Notes: generated by a model from the sequence alone, not told the origin. Shown: positions 33,591 through 44,364, counted from the stretch's first letter. The stretch is 64,000 nt of DNA from Muscardinus avellanarius (GCA_963383645.1 OY726565.1:31802534-31866533), one strand, 5' to 3'. Translations and numbers: made by a program.

Positions 33591-33959
33591 AGGCCCAGTA
33601 AGACGCTGGGTTCTGGGCGGGGGTTGCACGCGGGGCACGCCAGCTGGGGCCCGGGTCGCGGGACTCTGGGCCCCGGCCAAACTGCGCGTAGCACGCCAGA
33701 CCCCTGGAGAAACCAGGCCCAGTAAGAAGCTGGGTTCTGGGCGGGGGTCGCGCGCGGGGCACGCCAGGTGGGGCCCGGGTCGCGGGACTCTGGGCCCCGG
33801 CCGAACTGCGTGTAGCACGCCAGACCCCTGGAGAAACCGGGCCCAGTAAGATGCTGGGTTCTGGGCGGGGGTCGCGGGGCACGCGAGCTGGGGCCCGGGT
33901 CGCAGGACTCTGGGCCCCAGGCCGAACTGCGAGTAGCACGCCAGACCCCTGGAGAAACC
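33591..33959 (+). repeat. Three 124-bp CpG-rich monomers
   Basis: Units start at 33591, 33715 and 33839 (lengths 124, 124 and 121) with GGCCCAGTAAGA-GCTGGGTT and end CCCCTGGAGAAACC. They are very similar to each other and rich in CpG and G runs. The element begins part-way through the repeat phase, so it may be 5' truncated. The minus-strand Pro/Ala/Arg-rich open frames here are by-products of the repeat. Confidence 0.93.
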
Positions 33960-34456
33960 GGGCCCAGAACAGAAAAAGATAAAGAAAAATATCGGAGAGG
34001 AGGTAAGAAAGCCGTTATGGATGCCAGGACACTGGAGATGCAGACAAAACTTATCTAAATGCACTGGAACTTATGGAAAAATTCGCCGTGAAAGAGGACT
34101 GCTATTTCTCTATATTGTTAAGAATCTCAGACATCACATATAAGGAGAGAGTTTAGCGGAGACCAAGGAGAAATGCGGTGTTGAAAGAGTTCTCCGCGAT
34201 GGTGGTGGAGACTTGTATTCAGGAGAAGCAGAAACCGGATCTTACCAACTTTATTTTTTTGGAGAAATTACACCAAATGTCGAATGCTACCATCACGCAT
34301 GCTTAGGAACACTGGACAACATTCAGAGTGGAAAAAGAGCCTGGGAAGGATTTGAAACGGTGGAGGCAGTGGCAATGCCAGTGGCCAATACTCAGGGGAG
34401 GCAGAGATCTGATACATTACACCTGGAACCTTTGAAATAATAACCACAGAGACAGT
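33960..34456 (+). other. Unique block 1 of the composite element
   Basis: Non-repetitive, moderately AT-rich. It starts with the monomer remnant GGGCCCAG and then an A-rich run. A good 5' splice-site match GAG|GTAAGAAAG is at 34000-34011 (GT at 34003). A 75-codon open stretch at 34213-34440 has no known motif. Origin unknown. Confidence 0.6.
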
Positions 34457-36570
34457 GATCAGAACCTGCTGAGGGGTTAGGCGGGTACCGGGGCCAGTGG
34501 CCGACATCGGAGCTTGCTGTGAGGCAAGGCCACTACTGAGGCCTCCGTGGCCGAGATTGGAACCTGCAGAGGGGTTAGACCGATGCTGGGGCCAGCGAGG
34601 CCGGCATTGGAGCCTGCCATGAGGCAAGGCTTGTGCTAGGGCCTCCGAGGTCGGGTCCGGAACTTGCTGAGGGGTTAGGCTGGTGCTGGGGTCAGCGAGG
34701 CTGGCATCGGAGCCTGCCGTGAGGCAAGGCTGGTACTGGGGCCTCCGAGGCCAGGATAAGAGCCTGCCGAGGGGTTAGGCTGGTGCTGGGGCCAGCGAGG
34801 CCGGCATCGGAGCCTGCCTTGAGGCAAGGCTGGTACTGAGGCCTCCGTGGCCAGGATAAGAGCCTGCCGAGGGGTTAGGCTGGTGCTGGGGCCAGCGAGG
34901 CCGGCATCGGAGCCTGCCATGAGGCATGACCAGTGCTGGGGCCTCCGAGGCTGTGATTGGAGCCTGCCGAGGGGTTAGGCTGGTGCTGGGGCCAGTGAGG
35001 CCGGCATTGGAGCCTGCCTTGAGGCAAGGCCAGTACTGGGGCCTCGAGGCCAGGATAAGAGCCTGCTGAGGGGTTAGGCTGGTGCTGGGGCCAGCGAGGC
35101 CGGCATCAGAGCCTGCCTTGAGGCAAGGCCGATACTGGGGCCTCTGAGGCCAGGATAAGAGCCTGCCGAGGGGTTAGGCCGGTGCTGGGGCCAACGAGGC
35201 CGGCATCGGAGCCTGCCTTGAGGCATGACCAGTGCTGGGGACTCCAAGGCCGGGATCGGAGCCTGCCGAGGGGTTAGGCCGGTGCTGGGGCCAGCGAGGC
35301 CGGCATCGGAGCCTGCCTTGAGGCAAGGCCGGTACTGGGGCCTCCGAGGCCAGGATAAGAGCCTGCCGAGGGGTTAGGCCGGTGCTGGGGCCAGCGAGGC
35401 CGGCATCAGAGCCTGCCGTGAGGCATGACCAGTGTTGGGGCCTCCGAGGCCGGGATCAGAGCCTGCCGAGGGGTTAGGCCGGTGCTGGGGCCAGCGAGGC
35501 CGGCATAGGAGCCTGCCTTGAGGCAAGGCCGGTACTGGGGCCTCGAGGCCAGGATAAGAGCCTGCCGAGGGGTTAGGCCGGTGCTGGGGCCAGTGAGGAG
35601 GGCATCGGGGCCTGCTGTGAGGCATGACCAGTGCTGGGGTCTCCGAGGCCGGGATCGGAGCCTGCCAAGCGGTTAGGCCGGTGCTGGGGCCAGTGAGGCC
35701 GGCATTGGAGCCTACCTTGAGGTAAGGCCGGTACTGGGGCCTCCGAGGCCAGGATAAGAGCCTGCCGAGGGTTTAGGCTGGTGCTGGGGCCAGCGAGGCT
35801 GGCATCGGAGCCTGCCGTGAAGTAAGGCCGATACTGGGGCCTCCTAGGCCAGGATAAGAGCCTGCTGAGGGGTTAGGCCAGTGCTGGAGCCAGTGAGGCC
35901 GGCATCGCAGCCTGCCGTGAGGCATGGCCGGTGCTGGGACCTCCGAGGCCAGTATCGGAGTCGGCCGAGGGGTTAGACCAGTGCTGGGGCCAGCGAGGCC
36001 GGCATCGGAGCCTGCCATGAGGCAAGGCTGGTACTGGGGCCTCCGAGCCCGGGATTGGAACCTGCCCAGGGGTGAGGCCGATGCTGGGGCCAGCGAGGCC
36101 AGCATCGGAGCCTGCCGTGAGGCAAGGCCGGTACTGGGGCTTCCGAGGCCAGGATAACAACCTGCCGAAGGGCTAGACCGGTGCTGGGGCCAGCAAGGCC
36201 GGCATCGGAGCCTGCCGTGAGGCGAGGCCAGCATCGGAGCCTGCCGTGAGACATGGCCAGTGCTGGGGCCTCCTAACCCGGGAACGGAACCCGCCGAGGG
36301 GTTAGGCCGGTGCTGGGGCCAGCGAGGCCGGCACCAGAGCCTGCCATGAGGCAAGGCTGGTACTGAGGCCTCCGAGCCCAGGATTGGAGCCTGCTGAGGG
36401 GTGAGACCGATGCTGGGGCCAGCAAGGCCGGCATTGGAGCCTGCCATGAGGCAAGGCCACTCCTGCGGCCTCCAAGGCCAGGACCGAAGCCAGCTTAGGG
36501 GTTAGACCGGTGCAGGGGCCAGCGAGACTAGACCTGGGGCCTCCCATGAGGCAAGGCCGCTGCTTGAGCC
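34457..36570 (+). repeat. VNTR: about 21 copies of a 100-bp dimer
   Basis: Period 100 bp, made of two related 50-bp halves. One carries GAGGGGTTAGGC-GGTGCTGG, the other TGAGGCAAGGC-GGTACTGG, each followed by a GGCC...GAGGCC block. Units starting GAGCCTGCCGAGGGG fall at 34760, 34860, 34960 and so on. Edge units are more diverged than central ones. Because 100 is not a multiple of 3, all minus-strand frames stay partly open, giving long artefactual repeat proteins. Confidence 0.95.
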
Positions 36571-36830
36571 AGCGAGGTATGGATCAGTCCACTGAGTAAC
36601 CAGGCCACTACTGGGGCCATCAAGAGTGGAATCGGTACTTGCAACGCAGCATGCACAGAGAAATATCGCAGAAAATATAAATCAGACGCTTCTCTTAATC
36701 AGCAATAACTAGGAGGAAAAGGGCAACAGGAAGAGGTTGAGCTATAGAAAGGGCCCTATAGTGAAGCAACTAATGTGACCAATCAGAGGGTATGTAATAC
36801 TGGAGGACGGAGCCTCTTTAAAACGCAGGA
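36571..36830 (+). other. Unique block 2 with CCAAT and TTTAAA motifs
   Basis: Between the VNTR and the L1-like tail. Contains GACCAATCAGAGG (CCAAT box, 36779-36783) and, 34 bp downstream, CTCTTTAAAACG (TTTAAA at 36818-36823). The CCAAT-to-TATA-like spacing resembles an LTR or pol II promoter, but activity is unproven and the origin is unknown. Confidence 0.5.
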
Positions 36831-37020
36831 GGTACATAAACAAATGTATCAAAGTAAATCACCAAAGAAGTGTGCGATGGAGGGAGGGGGAGGGAATGGG
36901 ATGGGGGCTGGAGGAGGGCTAATTGGATGATGTGTGCTTGTATATCCTCTCAAGTCTTGTACTCCAATGTGATTGATATATGACTACAATGCACCAATTT
37001 AAAAAATAAATTAATAAAAA
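36831..37020 (+). mobile_element. L1 3' UTR-derived tail of the composite
   Basis: The blocks follow the order of the L1 tails at 42.8, 43.1 and 54.8 kb: ATGTATCAAAGTAAATCACC, a G-rich tract (GAGGGAGGGGGAGGGAATGGG), GATGATGTGTGCTTGTAT, TATGACTACAATGCACCAAT, then A-rich. This supplies the sequence L1 reverse transcriptase would recognise. Confidence 0.8.
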
Positions 37021-37039
37021 GAAATAGGATTTCACTTAG

Positions 37040-37118
37040 TTACCAAGACTAGCTACAAACCTGTGATCCTTCTCTCTTAGCTCCTCAAGTATTGGGATTC
37101 CAGGAATGCGCCACCATT
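37040..37118 (-). mobile_element. Antisense SINE, right piece
   Basis: Continues the SINE interrupted at 33590: TTACCAAGACTAGCTACAAA, TGATCCTTCTCTCTTAGC, GCGCCACCATTTCTGG. The host copy is clearly older than the insert. Confidence 0.82.
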
Positions 37119-38014
37119 TCTGGAATAATCATAATAATCAAATAATAAGAGCCATATTAGTATATATTGTCTTTGGAAAACAAAATAATCAAAACAAATA
37201 CTTGATACACATTTCCTGAGTATCTACCAATCAAAGTAGTCAGATGACTTTCCTATAGGAAATATAAAATATATAGGAAATATAGATTATTGGGTTATAT
37301 TATAAATTCTACATTTCTTCCCATATGAACCTAGTAAGTGAGTAATCCTCTACTTTCCATTAAGCCAGAGATTCTCCTTCTTAGCAATGTCATCACTAAC
37401 ATGATGAAATATATTTTCCTGGAGTGAAGGAAAAATAAACTCATATTGATACTTTAGCAAAATTAAATACAAATATGAGAGATATTATGGCTAATCTATG
37501 GATTGATGACTGGGAAGATGAACAATAGACTATGGAATATGGAAAGAATATGCAAAAGCTGAGTTAAATCAATTATTGGTAAGGTATTTGTATAGAATAT
37601 AGATGACTTGTTTTCTGGAGCGGGAATAAAAATTACTGCAATTCCAAGTCAGGCCCATGACTCACTTTTTCATAAATTTTCACTTTTTTTCCCCTCAATC
37701 ATTTTTTTTCTTCCCTTGAGTCTCTGAGGCTTGGTAAAGAGGTCATCCAAGATGTGTGGTTTTCTTTTCTAATTTCTTTCCTTGTTTGGGGATGTTCATG
37801 ACTAGGTTTATTTGGCAATATTCACTTATTTTTAACCTATGGACCTTTTATTTGTGGTATTCTCTTTCTTCAGAGAATTCAAGATATTTTTATGATTATT
37901 AAAAATACTTTTTTCCCCACTAGATTGCTGAGAGATGGATGGTCAAAAAGTAGGAGTTATTAAGTAATTTTACTTTCATCCAAGCTTCTATTCTATGTCA
38001 TTTAAGAAGGTATT
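37119..38014. other. Unassigned sequence, no gene seen
   Basis: AT-rich, no recognised element. Confidence 0.5.
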
Positions 38015-38192
38015 GCAGCCAAGCATGGTGGCACATACCTGTAATCCTAGAACTTTGGACAGGAGTAACACAGGTTTGAAGCCAGGCTTAGCAACTTAGA
38101 AAGGATTTCAAAAACCTGGAGAGACCCTGTTTCGAAATAAAAATAGGTCTGGGGGGTGTAGCTCAAAGGTAGAACGCTTGGGTTCAATCCTC

Positions 38193-38196
<4 letters not shown>
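38015..38196 (+). mobile_element. B1-dID SINE
   Basis: GCCAAGCATGGTGGCACATACC at the start, ID half GGGTGTAGCTCAAAGGTAGAACGC. The B1 half carries a short internal deletion. Confidence 0.85.

Positions 38197-38224
<28 letters not shown>
38196..38224. repeat. (CA)n microsatellite at SINE tail
   Basis: About 14 CA units replacing the usual A-rich tail. Confidence 0.92.
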
Positions 38225-39830
38225 TGTATTCCAGATAGTTTATTTTTAGACAATGAAAGTCCTGATGATTATATCTTAAATATTTAAAGTTCTTTTTATT
38301 CATAATTCAGGGACACTTTCTTTTGATAATTGTTTTAAGGCATGACTCCCTCCTTCATATTTGTAGAGAACGATTAAGTAAATGCCATTGCCATCCATTT
38401 AGTAGTACTAACAGGATTTTTTATTTTTAATACTTCTTTTGGTTGCTTAGTCTCTAGTATTTTACAAGCTGAAGTCTGCTATTATGCAATTGTTTTTACC
38501 TGTTAAGTCACTATTTCCACATTAATAATAGGGTACAGATATCAGGCTTCAGTTTAGATTATGACAGTACCTAATGTCTTTTCCACATTGACTCCAAGCA
38601 AGGAGACTTCCTCTCTTGTTTTCATGGGAATTTTATGAATTCCAATATGTATATTTTTCCATCTGTAGTATTTTATTTGCAATTGGAAATTACCAGTTGA
38701 GATATCACTTTTCTTATGAAAAATTTCCTAAGTCGGAGCAGCTAATGCTGATTTCAGCTACTCAAGTGGTATGATTTCTTTATGCATGACTAAGATTTTT
38801 TTTAAACATCTTTTCAGTTATTTATTTGGTACTTCTGGGTCAGTGAAACATCACATTATCCTTTTTTCATATTAGCCACCTTTTCGTAAGTGTAATTACT
38901 TTTTTCTGTTGTGTGGCTTTAAGTAGATGATTAAGATAAATGGAAACTCTCTTAGTTAATATGTAGCCATTTGATCTGGTACCAGTTTTTGATTGCAAGT
39001 GAAACTTCTTGATTGCAAATATTTATGTGTCCAGAAAATTCAGGTTGGAAATCCAATATAGCAACAACTTTTTATCTTTATTCATTATAAATTGTTTTCT
39101 TATGTTATATTTGAGATACTAGCCCAAATAGACACACGAGTCTAAATGAAAGGTCATTAGGAATACATGGAATTTTGGAGTCATCACAAAGCATTTTCTT
39201 ACTTTTTTAAAGTTGTTGTATGGAATATCACTTTGCTTCAAAAGAGATAGTGTTTTTCAAAGAGGAACATGCTTAAGTGAGAGACAGGGTATTTGTACAG
39301 GTCAGCTCTGCCAATAATTAGTTAAGGGAGTTAATCTGCTGAGCTCATGTTCTTCATCTGTAAAATTTGAGTAGGCCTGAAACAATTCTCAAGTTTCTAC
39401 TGGGGTTAGAAATAAGCTTCTTTTCTCTACACTTAACAACAAGGTATATATTTATTTTATTTCTTGCTGACTTTTTGATGGAGAAAGACCTTTAAAGCAG
39501 CTTTCTGGAAATTAAGAGGGCTAGAGTCCCCAGAGAGACAAACTTTGAAATTATCCTCAATTCTAAGCATCCTCCTCTTTGAGGGAACTCACCTCATTTG
39601 GTCTGGGAGCAGCTATTAGGTTGGAAAGCAGATTGCAGAAGTGGTTGATGGGCATTCTCATCCTCAATCCTAAAGAAGAATTCCCCCATCATTATGTAGT
39701 AATAATAGTTTAATTAGACCTTGGAGGAACTTGCATTAAGAATCTATGAAAAAATAATAGGAAGCTAATAAAAAATTAAATTTTATTGCCTCGTTCCTTC
39801 AAGTTTAAAATATTATTTTGTTTCCCTGCT
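38225..39830. other. Unassigned sequence, no gene seen
   Basis: No recognised repeat or coding signal over 1.6 kb. Confidence 0.5.
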
Positions 39831-39993
39831 ATGTCCACTTATGTCAAGCTGCAGAATAAAGGTGATGGGCAGTTCAATAGGCAGTTCTCAATCATGCTGC
39901 ACAAAAAAACTTATGTCCACTTATGTCAAGCTGCAGAATAAAGGTGATGGGCAGTTCAATAGGCAGTTCTCAATCATGCTGCACAAAAAAAAC
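39831..39993. repeat. Recent 82-bp tandem duplication
   Basis: The unit starting ATGTCCACTTATGTCAAGC occurs at 39831 and again at 39913. Copies are identical apart from the length of a terminal A run (7 versus 8). Confidence 0.95.
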
Positions 39994-40167
39994 TTTTTCT
40001 TAAGAAAAAGTTCTTCATCTGTAAACAGTTTTGCTGGAAACCTAGATGCACTTCTTTTTTGTGTGTCATGAAAACAGTGACCTTTTTTCTCATGCATCTC
40101 TTTAGTATAAGGGTTACTTTAAGAACAATGAAATTTTGCCTATGACCCTATGATATTTGTAAAGCGC

Positions 40168-40332
40168 TATTTAAAAAAAATTTTATTGGTGCACTGCAAT
40201 TATACATCAGAGTGAGGGGCAATGTGTTAAAACATCCATGCACACAGCTCCTAAGGTACTTCCCTCCACAGCTCACCCCCTTTCCACGCCTCCCTTCCCA
40301 CATAAGTTAGTGAGATTGGTAAGAATACCTTC
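40168..40332 (-). mobile_element. L1 3' UTR fragment, antisense
   Basis: ATTGGTGCACTGCAATTATAC and CATCCATGCACACAGCTCC match the antisense L1 tail seen at 21.9 and 61.6 kb. An A/T-rich run lies at its left edge. Confidence 0.6.
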
Positions 40333-40400
40333 CAACCGCGATCCTCCTGTCTCAGCCTCCTGAATGCTGGGATTACAAGCATGCGCCACCATGCTCAGCT
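40333..40400 (-). mobile_element. Partial antisense SINE (B1 end)
   Basis: CCGCGATCCTCCTGTCTCAG to GCGCCACCATGCTCAGC. The ID half and linker are missing. Confidence 0.75.
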
Positions 40401-41147
40401 TCTTTTCGTAATGAAGATATCCAATGATATGAGAAACATGGGAAACATTTAAATCTGAGTACTGCATACCCTGACACAAAAATCTTTTCCTGCACAATTT
40501 ACCCAGTAGATGGAGGTAATTTTTGTTGTCTTCTATATGCAATTCAAAATATATTTTAAATATGAAGCATAAACATTAAATATGAATTCACTAGGTAAGT
40601 TATAAAAGAAAGTTTTAGGTTTTGTTTATACATAGTTATGTAAAGATGCAACATTTTGTACCTCTGGTTACGCATCTGAGATACTGTAAAACATAATGAA
40701 CTGATTCTTCTATTATGACAACTAGAAGAAAGACACTAAGTTTGCATTTAGAAATAGTATTCTAATAATATTGCAGAATTATTTCAGGAGTATTTTACCC
40801 TGAGTATGTTAGTTTTTCAAAAAGTGAATGGGACTGAAAGGGAGCATACACTTTACTATTTTAATTTTGTCTTTGAATTCTTTTAGTTATTTCCATAGCC
40901 ATCTCTTCTCCTTTAGATGAATCCAAAATACTGGATAAATGTCATCCCAGATAGAAGAATTTACTGAAAAAAATCTTGATCTCTCAAGTCTAATTAAAAG
41001 CAACATATGATTTTAAGCTTATCATTCATTAAAAATGAGGGTTAAAATGTCATATTAAGGTAAGTACAATACAAAAAGAAAACAGATTTAAAACCAAGTC
41101 CAGAGGTAAGTATGTATCTGTTTATTCTTTAGAGATTTTTGTTGTTG
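40401..41147. other. Unassigned sequence, no gene seen
   Basis: AT-rich, no recognised element. Confidence 0.5.
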
Positions 41148-41318
41148 TTGTTACTGGGGATTGAACTCAGGGGCATTCTATTGCTGAGGTACATTCCCAG
41201 CCTTTTTGTATTTTGAAACAGAGTCTCACTAATTCACTGAGGTTGGGTCTGAGTCTGTGATCCTCCTGTCTCAGTCTCCCGAGTACTGGCATTTCAGCTG
41301 TGCACCACAGACCTGGCT
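41148..41318 (-). mobile_element. B1-dID SINE, antisense
   Basis: TTACTGGGGATTGAACTCAG, linker TGTATTTTGAAACAGAG, end GTGCACCACAGACCTGGC. A short (TTG)n lies on the tail side. Confidence 0.83.
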
Positions 41319-42155
41319 TCTTTGGAAATTTTAGCTCTTCTTCACATGCTCGCTGTGACTTCACATCTCCATGCTGAAGCATCTCTTGAAAATCTGCTTG
41401 TGTCGTTTCTGCTTCAAACATTATCATCAAGGACAAGATGTTTAGAGTCTCTACTTGCAGGTGATTATGTTTATGGAGGTGGGTGAGGAGTGGAATAATC
41501 TAAAAAGCAGAGCAGTTTGTGTTATGCATAGATTTTCACTTCCTCAGTGAATGGATTTTATGCTCCCAGGCTGTCCTGTTCCTGCCCTCAGACTCTGCTC
41601 GCCCATTGATAATGACAATCACATTGATTGCCTGTGTGTCAGCTGACCTCCTGTGGCTAATTGTCTTCACAGAGCAGACCTCCATTCAGAAAATTAGATA
41701 TAGAACTGCTGATATTCTGTTCTCTTTCAGTGCACAAAGTCCCTATAAATTTTGGAGTAAAATGTCTGGAAATAGACCTTTGTTTGAGATAGAGAAATGG
41801 AGCTTTATTCCAGATTTTTAAATGATTCTTTAGGATTGTATAATTCTTCACATAACGTCCTATAGACAACTATACAGGTGTCATTTAAACAACTTATAAT
41901 TAAATATAAATTCTGCCACTCCAAATTTAAGGAGATTTAAGAACAATTTATTATCTTTGTTTTTCCCTCTTCAGTCCACTCCTCTGCTACTTTACATATA
42001 TATATTTTTTTAATTTCAGGGAGCTAATTAACAATGAACAAAATTAGAAGTAAATTAAATAAGGACATAATTTATAAGTTGACAGGAAGAAGTAAGAAAA
42101 AAAAGCCTATAATTCATAAAACTGACTAGATCAAAGTAAGATAACAAAGTGTGTT
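41319..42155. other. Unassigned sequence, no gene seen
   Basis: Contains a 100-codon open stretch (41519-41821, plus) with no recognisable motif. Treated as chance. Confidence 0.45.
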
Positions 42156-42172
42156 AAGAGGCCAGACCATGG

Positions 42173-43226
42173 CAATGGTGAATTGTGTAGCTATGAACAT
42201 AATATTCATGCATTGATTTGGTAGTTTGGTTTCCATTCTTTTGGGTAGATACCCAGAAGTGGTATTGCTGTATCATATGGTAGGTTTGTTCACATTCTTC
42301 TGAGGTCCTCCATATATTTTCCAAAGGGGTTGCACTAATTTGCAATCCCACCAACAGTGTATTAGAGTTTCCACTTCTCCACATCCTTGCCAGCATTTGC
42401 TGTTTGTGTGTTTGAATGATTGCCATTCTAGGTGGAGTTAGGTTAAATCTCAGGGTAGTTTTGATTTACATATCTCTGATTGCTAGTGATTGTGAACATT
42501 TTTCATACATTTATTGGCTATTTGAATTTCAAAGATGTCCATCAACAGATGAATAGATTACAAAACTATGAGATATGTACACAAAGGACTATTACTTGCC
42601 ATAAAAAATATGTCATTAACAGGAAAATGGATGGATATGGAGAACATTATGCTAAGTGAGATTAGTTAGTCACAAAATGTAAAAAATAGGATGTTCTCTC
42701 TAATACTCAGAAGCTAGGGAGCAAACGAGTCATAGAAGGAACTCCAAATGAAGGAGGAGAAGCAGTAGATGAGTAAGTAAGGAGGTGTAACTGGGGGTGA
42801 TGGGAGGGGGAAGAGGGAAATTCCCTAGTGTACATGATATACATTCACAAACATATCAAAGTCAATCACTAAGCCAAACACGAGAAGGAGGGAGAGGAGA
42901 GGGAATGGGGTGGGAATTAAGGAAGGCTAAATGAGTGATGTGTGCATGTGTGCCTCTACCATTGTGTTGTCCATTAAGATGTATGACTACAATGCACCAA
43001 TAAAAAAGAATATAAAACAAAACAAAATAAATTCCCTAATGCATATGACATACATTCATAAACATATCAAAGTCAATCACTAATCCAAACATGAGAAGGA
43101 GGAAGAGGGGAGGAAATGGGGTGGGAATTGGGGAAGGGCTAAATGAGTGATTTGGATATGTATGCATGCCTCTACCCTCTTGTACTGCATTAAGATGTAT
43201 GACTACATTGCACCAATTTAAGAAAA
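42173..43226 (+). mobile_element. Twin-primed L1 with duplicated 3' UTR
   Basis: A 17-bp near-perfect TSD AAGAGGCCAGACCATGG / AAGAGGCCAGGCCATGG (42156-42172 and 43227-43243) brackets three parts: an inverted distal ORF2 segment (about 42173-42533), the following sense segment from GATGTCCATCAACAGATGAA through the 3' UTR and an A-rich tail (to about 43030), and a second copy of about 190 bp of L1 3' UTR with its own tail (about 43031-43226). It cannot encode protein. Confidence 0.75.
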
Positions 43227-43243
43227 AAGAGGCCAGGCCATGG

Positions 43244-44221
43244 AACAAGAAAAAGTGGATTTTATTGAATTTCAAACTTGTCTTTTTTAGTTGTATAATC
43301 TTGGCTGAGGTGTCTCATTTCTTCAAATCCATTTTCCATCTCTATAGAATGGTGGTAATAAGAATGCCTCTTTGATCGCATTGGCTTTTTATAATGATTC
43401 ATTTTAGCAGTTTTAGGTTTGTAATGAAATTGACCAGAAAGTGAGGATTTCCCATATACCCCAGGCTCCTCACATGAATGACTTCTCCTGTTATTACCAT
43501 CCCCCATGACAGTGGTTATTTCAATCCATGAACCTACCATAACATGGCATCATGCTTTCTGAGTTTCTGGACAAATGTATGGCATGTATCTAGTATAATT
43601 TCATATGGAGTAATTTCACTACCCTAAACTTCCCCTGTGCTTTGCCTATTCTTCCGTTTATCTTTCATATCCCCTGAATCAGTGATCTTTTGACAATCTC
43701 TGTAATTGTGCTGTTTTCAGAACATCAGATAGTTGGAATTAAATTATATGCAATATTTTCATGACAACTTTAACTTTGTAATATGTGCTTAAGGTTCCTG
43801 TATGCATTTTCGTGGCTTGATGGCTGATTTAATTTTAGCCTTGTATCCTATTTCATCATCTGGAAGTACTACAGTTTATCCATTCACCCACCGAAGGGAA
43901 TCTTTGTTGTTTCCAAGCTTTGACAATTATGAATAAAGCTGTTAAAAGCATCATGTGTAGGTATTTTTGAGATGGGGTAGTGAGTTTTTATTTTATAGCC
44001 ATAAAGACCAAAGAGGGTAATTTCTGGATTGGATGGTAAGACTATGTTTAGTTTTGTACAAAGTCCCTAAACTATCTTTCAAAAAGGCAGAACCATTTTA
44101 TATTTCTACTAGAAATGAAGGGTATTTTCTATTGCTCCAAATGCAGTGTTACCTGATCCAGTGTCCAAAAATGGATTTTGGCCACTCTAATAGATGTACT
44201 TTATAGTATTTTTGTCACAGA
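43244..44221. other. Mostly unassigned; possible old L1 sequence
   Basis: Around 43860-44160 blocks such as CCATTCACCCACCGAAGG and GACAATTATGAATAAAGCTG resemble antisense L1 ORF2 end sequence, strongly decayed. The remainder is unassigned. Confidence 0.35.
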
Positions 44222-44281
44222 AAAAAGGAAGGAAGGAAGGAAGGAAGGAAGGAAGGAAGGAAGGAAGGAAAGAAAGAAAGA
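44222..44281. repeat. (GGAA)n array
   Basis: About 12 GGAA units followed by GAAA units. GGAA arrays can bind ETS-family factors, but nothing shows use here. Confidence 0.93.
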
Positions 44282-44323
44282 ACTCATATATGCATGTATA
44301 TGTGTATATGTATGTATATGTTA

Positions 44324-44324
<1 letters not shown>

Positions 44325-44362
<38 letters not shown>
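44325..44362. repeat. (GT)n microsatellite
   Basis: About 19 GT units at the tail side of the next antisense SINE. Confidence 0.93.

Positions 44363-44364
<2 letters not shown>

Larger units (their letters stand above)
33591..37020 (+). mobile_element. Composite VNTR retroelement with L1-type 3' end
   Basis: A 3.43-kb insertion with a perfect 19-bp TSD GAAATAGGATTTCACTTAG (33572-33590 and 37021-37039). Order: three GC-rich 124-bp monomers; a unique block of about 500 bp; about 21 units of a 100-bp GC-rich VNTR; a unique block of about 260 bp with a CCAAT box; then a segment that aligns by eye with this genome's L1 3' UTRs and ends A-rich. There is no ORF2 or other plausible gene. The structure implies a non-autonomous element mobilised by L1. 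Primate SVA/LAVA elements have this general plan, but these components look different. An internally deleted L1 with an unusual 5' UTR is the main alternative. Confidence 0.78.

Noticed and set aside
33558..34064. 168- and 118-codon minus-strand open frames over the 124-bp monomers
   Set aside because: GC-rich tandem repeat low in stop codons. The frames cross the element boundary into host SINE sequence, so they cannot be an old gene.
34268..36547. Long minus-strand open frames with a repeated Pro/Arg/Ala/Gly-rich motif (up to 224 codons)
   Set aside because: They follow the 100-bp VNTR exactly. Because 100 is not divisible by 3, every frame stays open in turn. There is no start context, domain or conservation.
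34457..36570. CRISPR array or satellite centromere
   Set aside because: Units have no repeat-spacer alternation, and the array lies inside a TSD-bounded retroelement in a mammalian genome.
41519..41821. 100-codon open frame as an exon
   Set aside because: No domain resemblance, and an overlapping antisense frame is also open. Only a conservation search could revive it.
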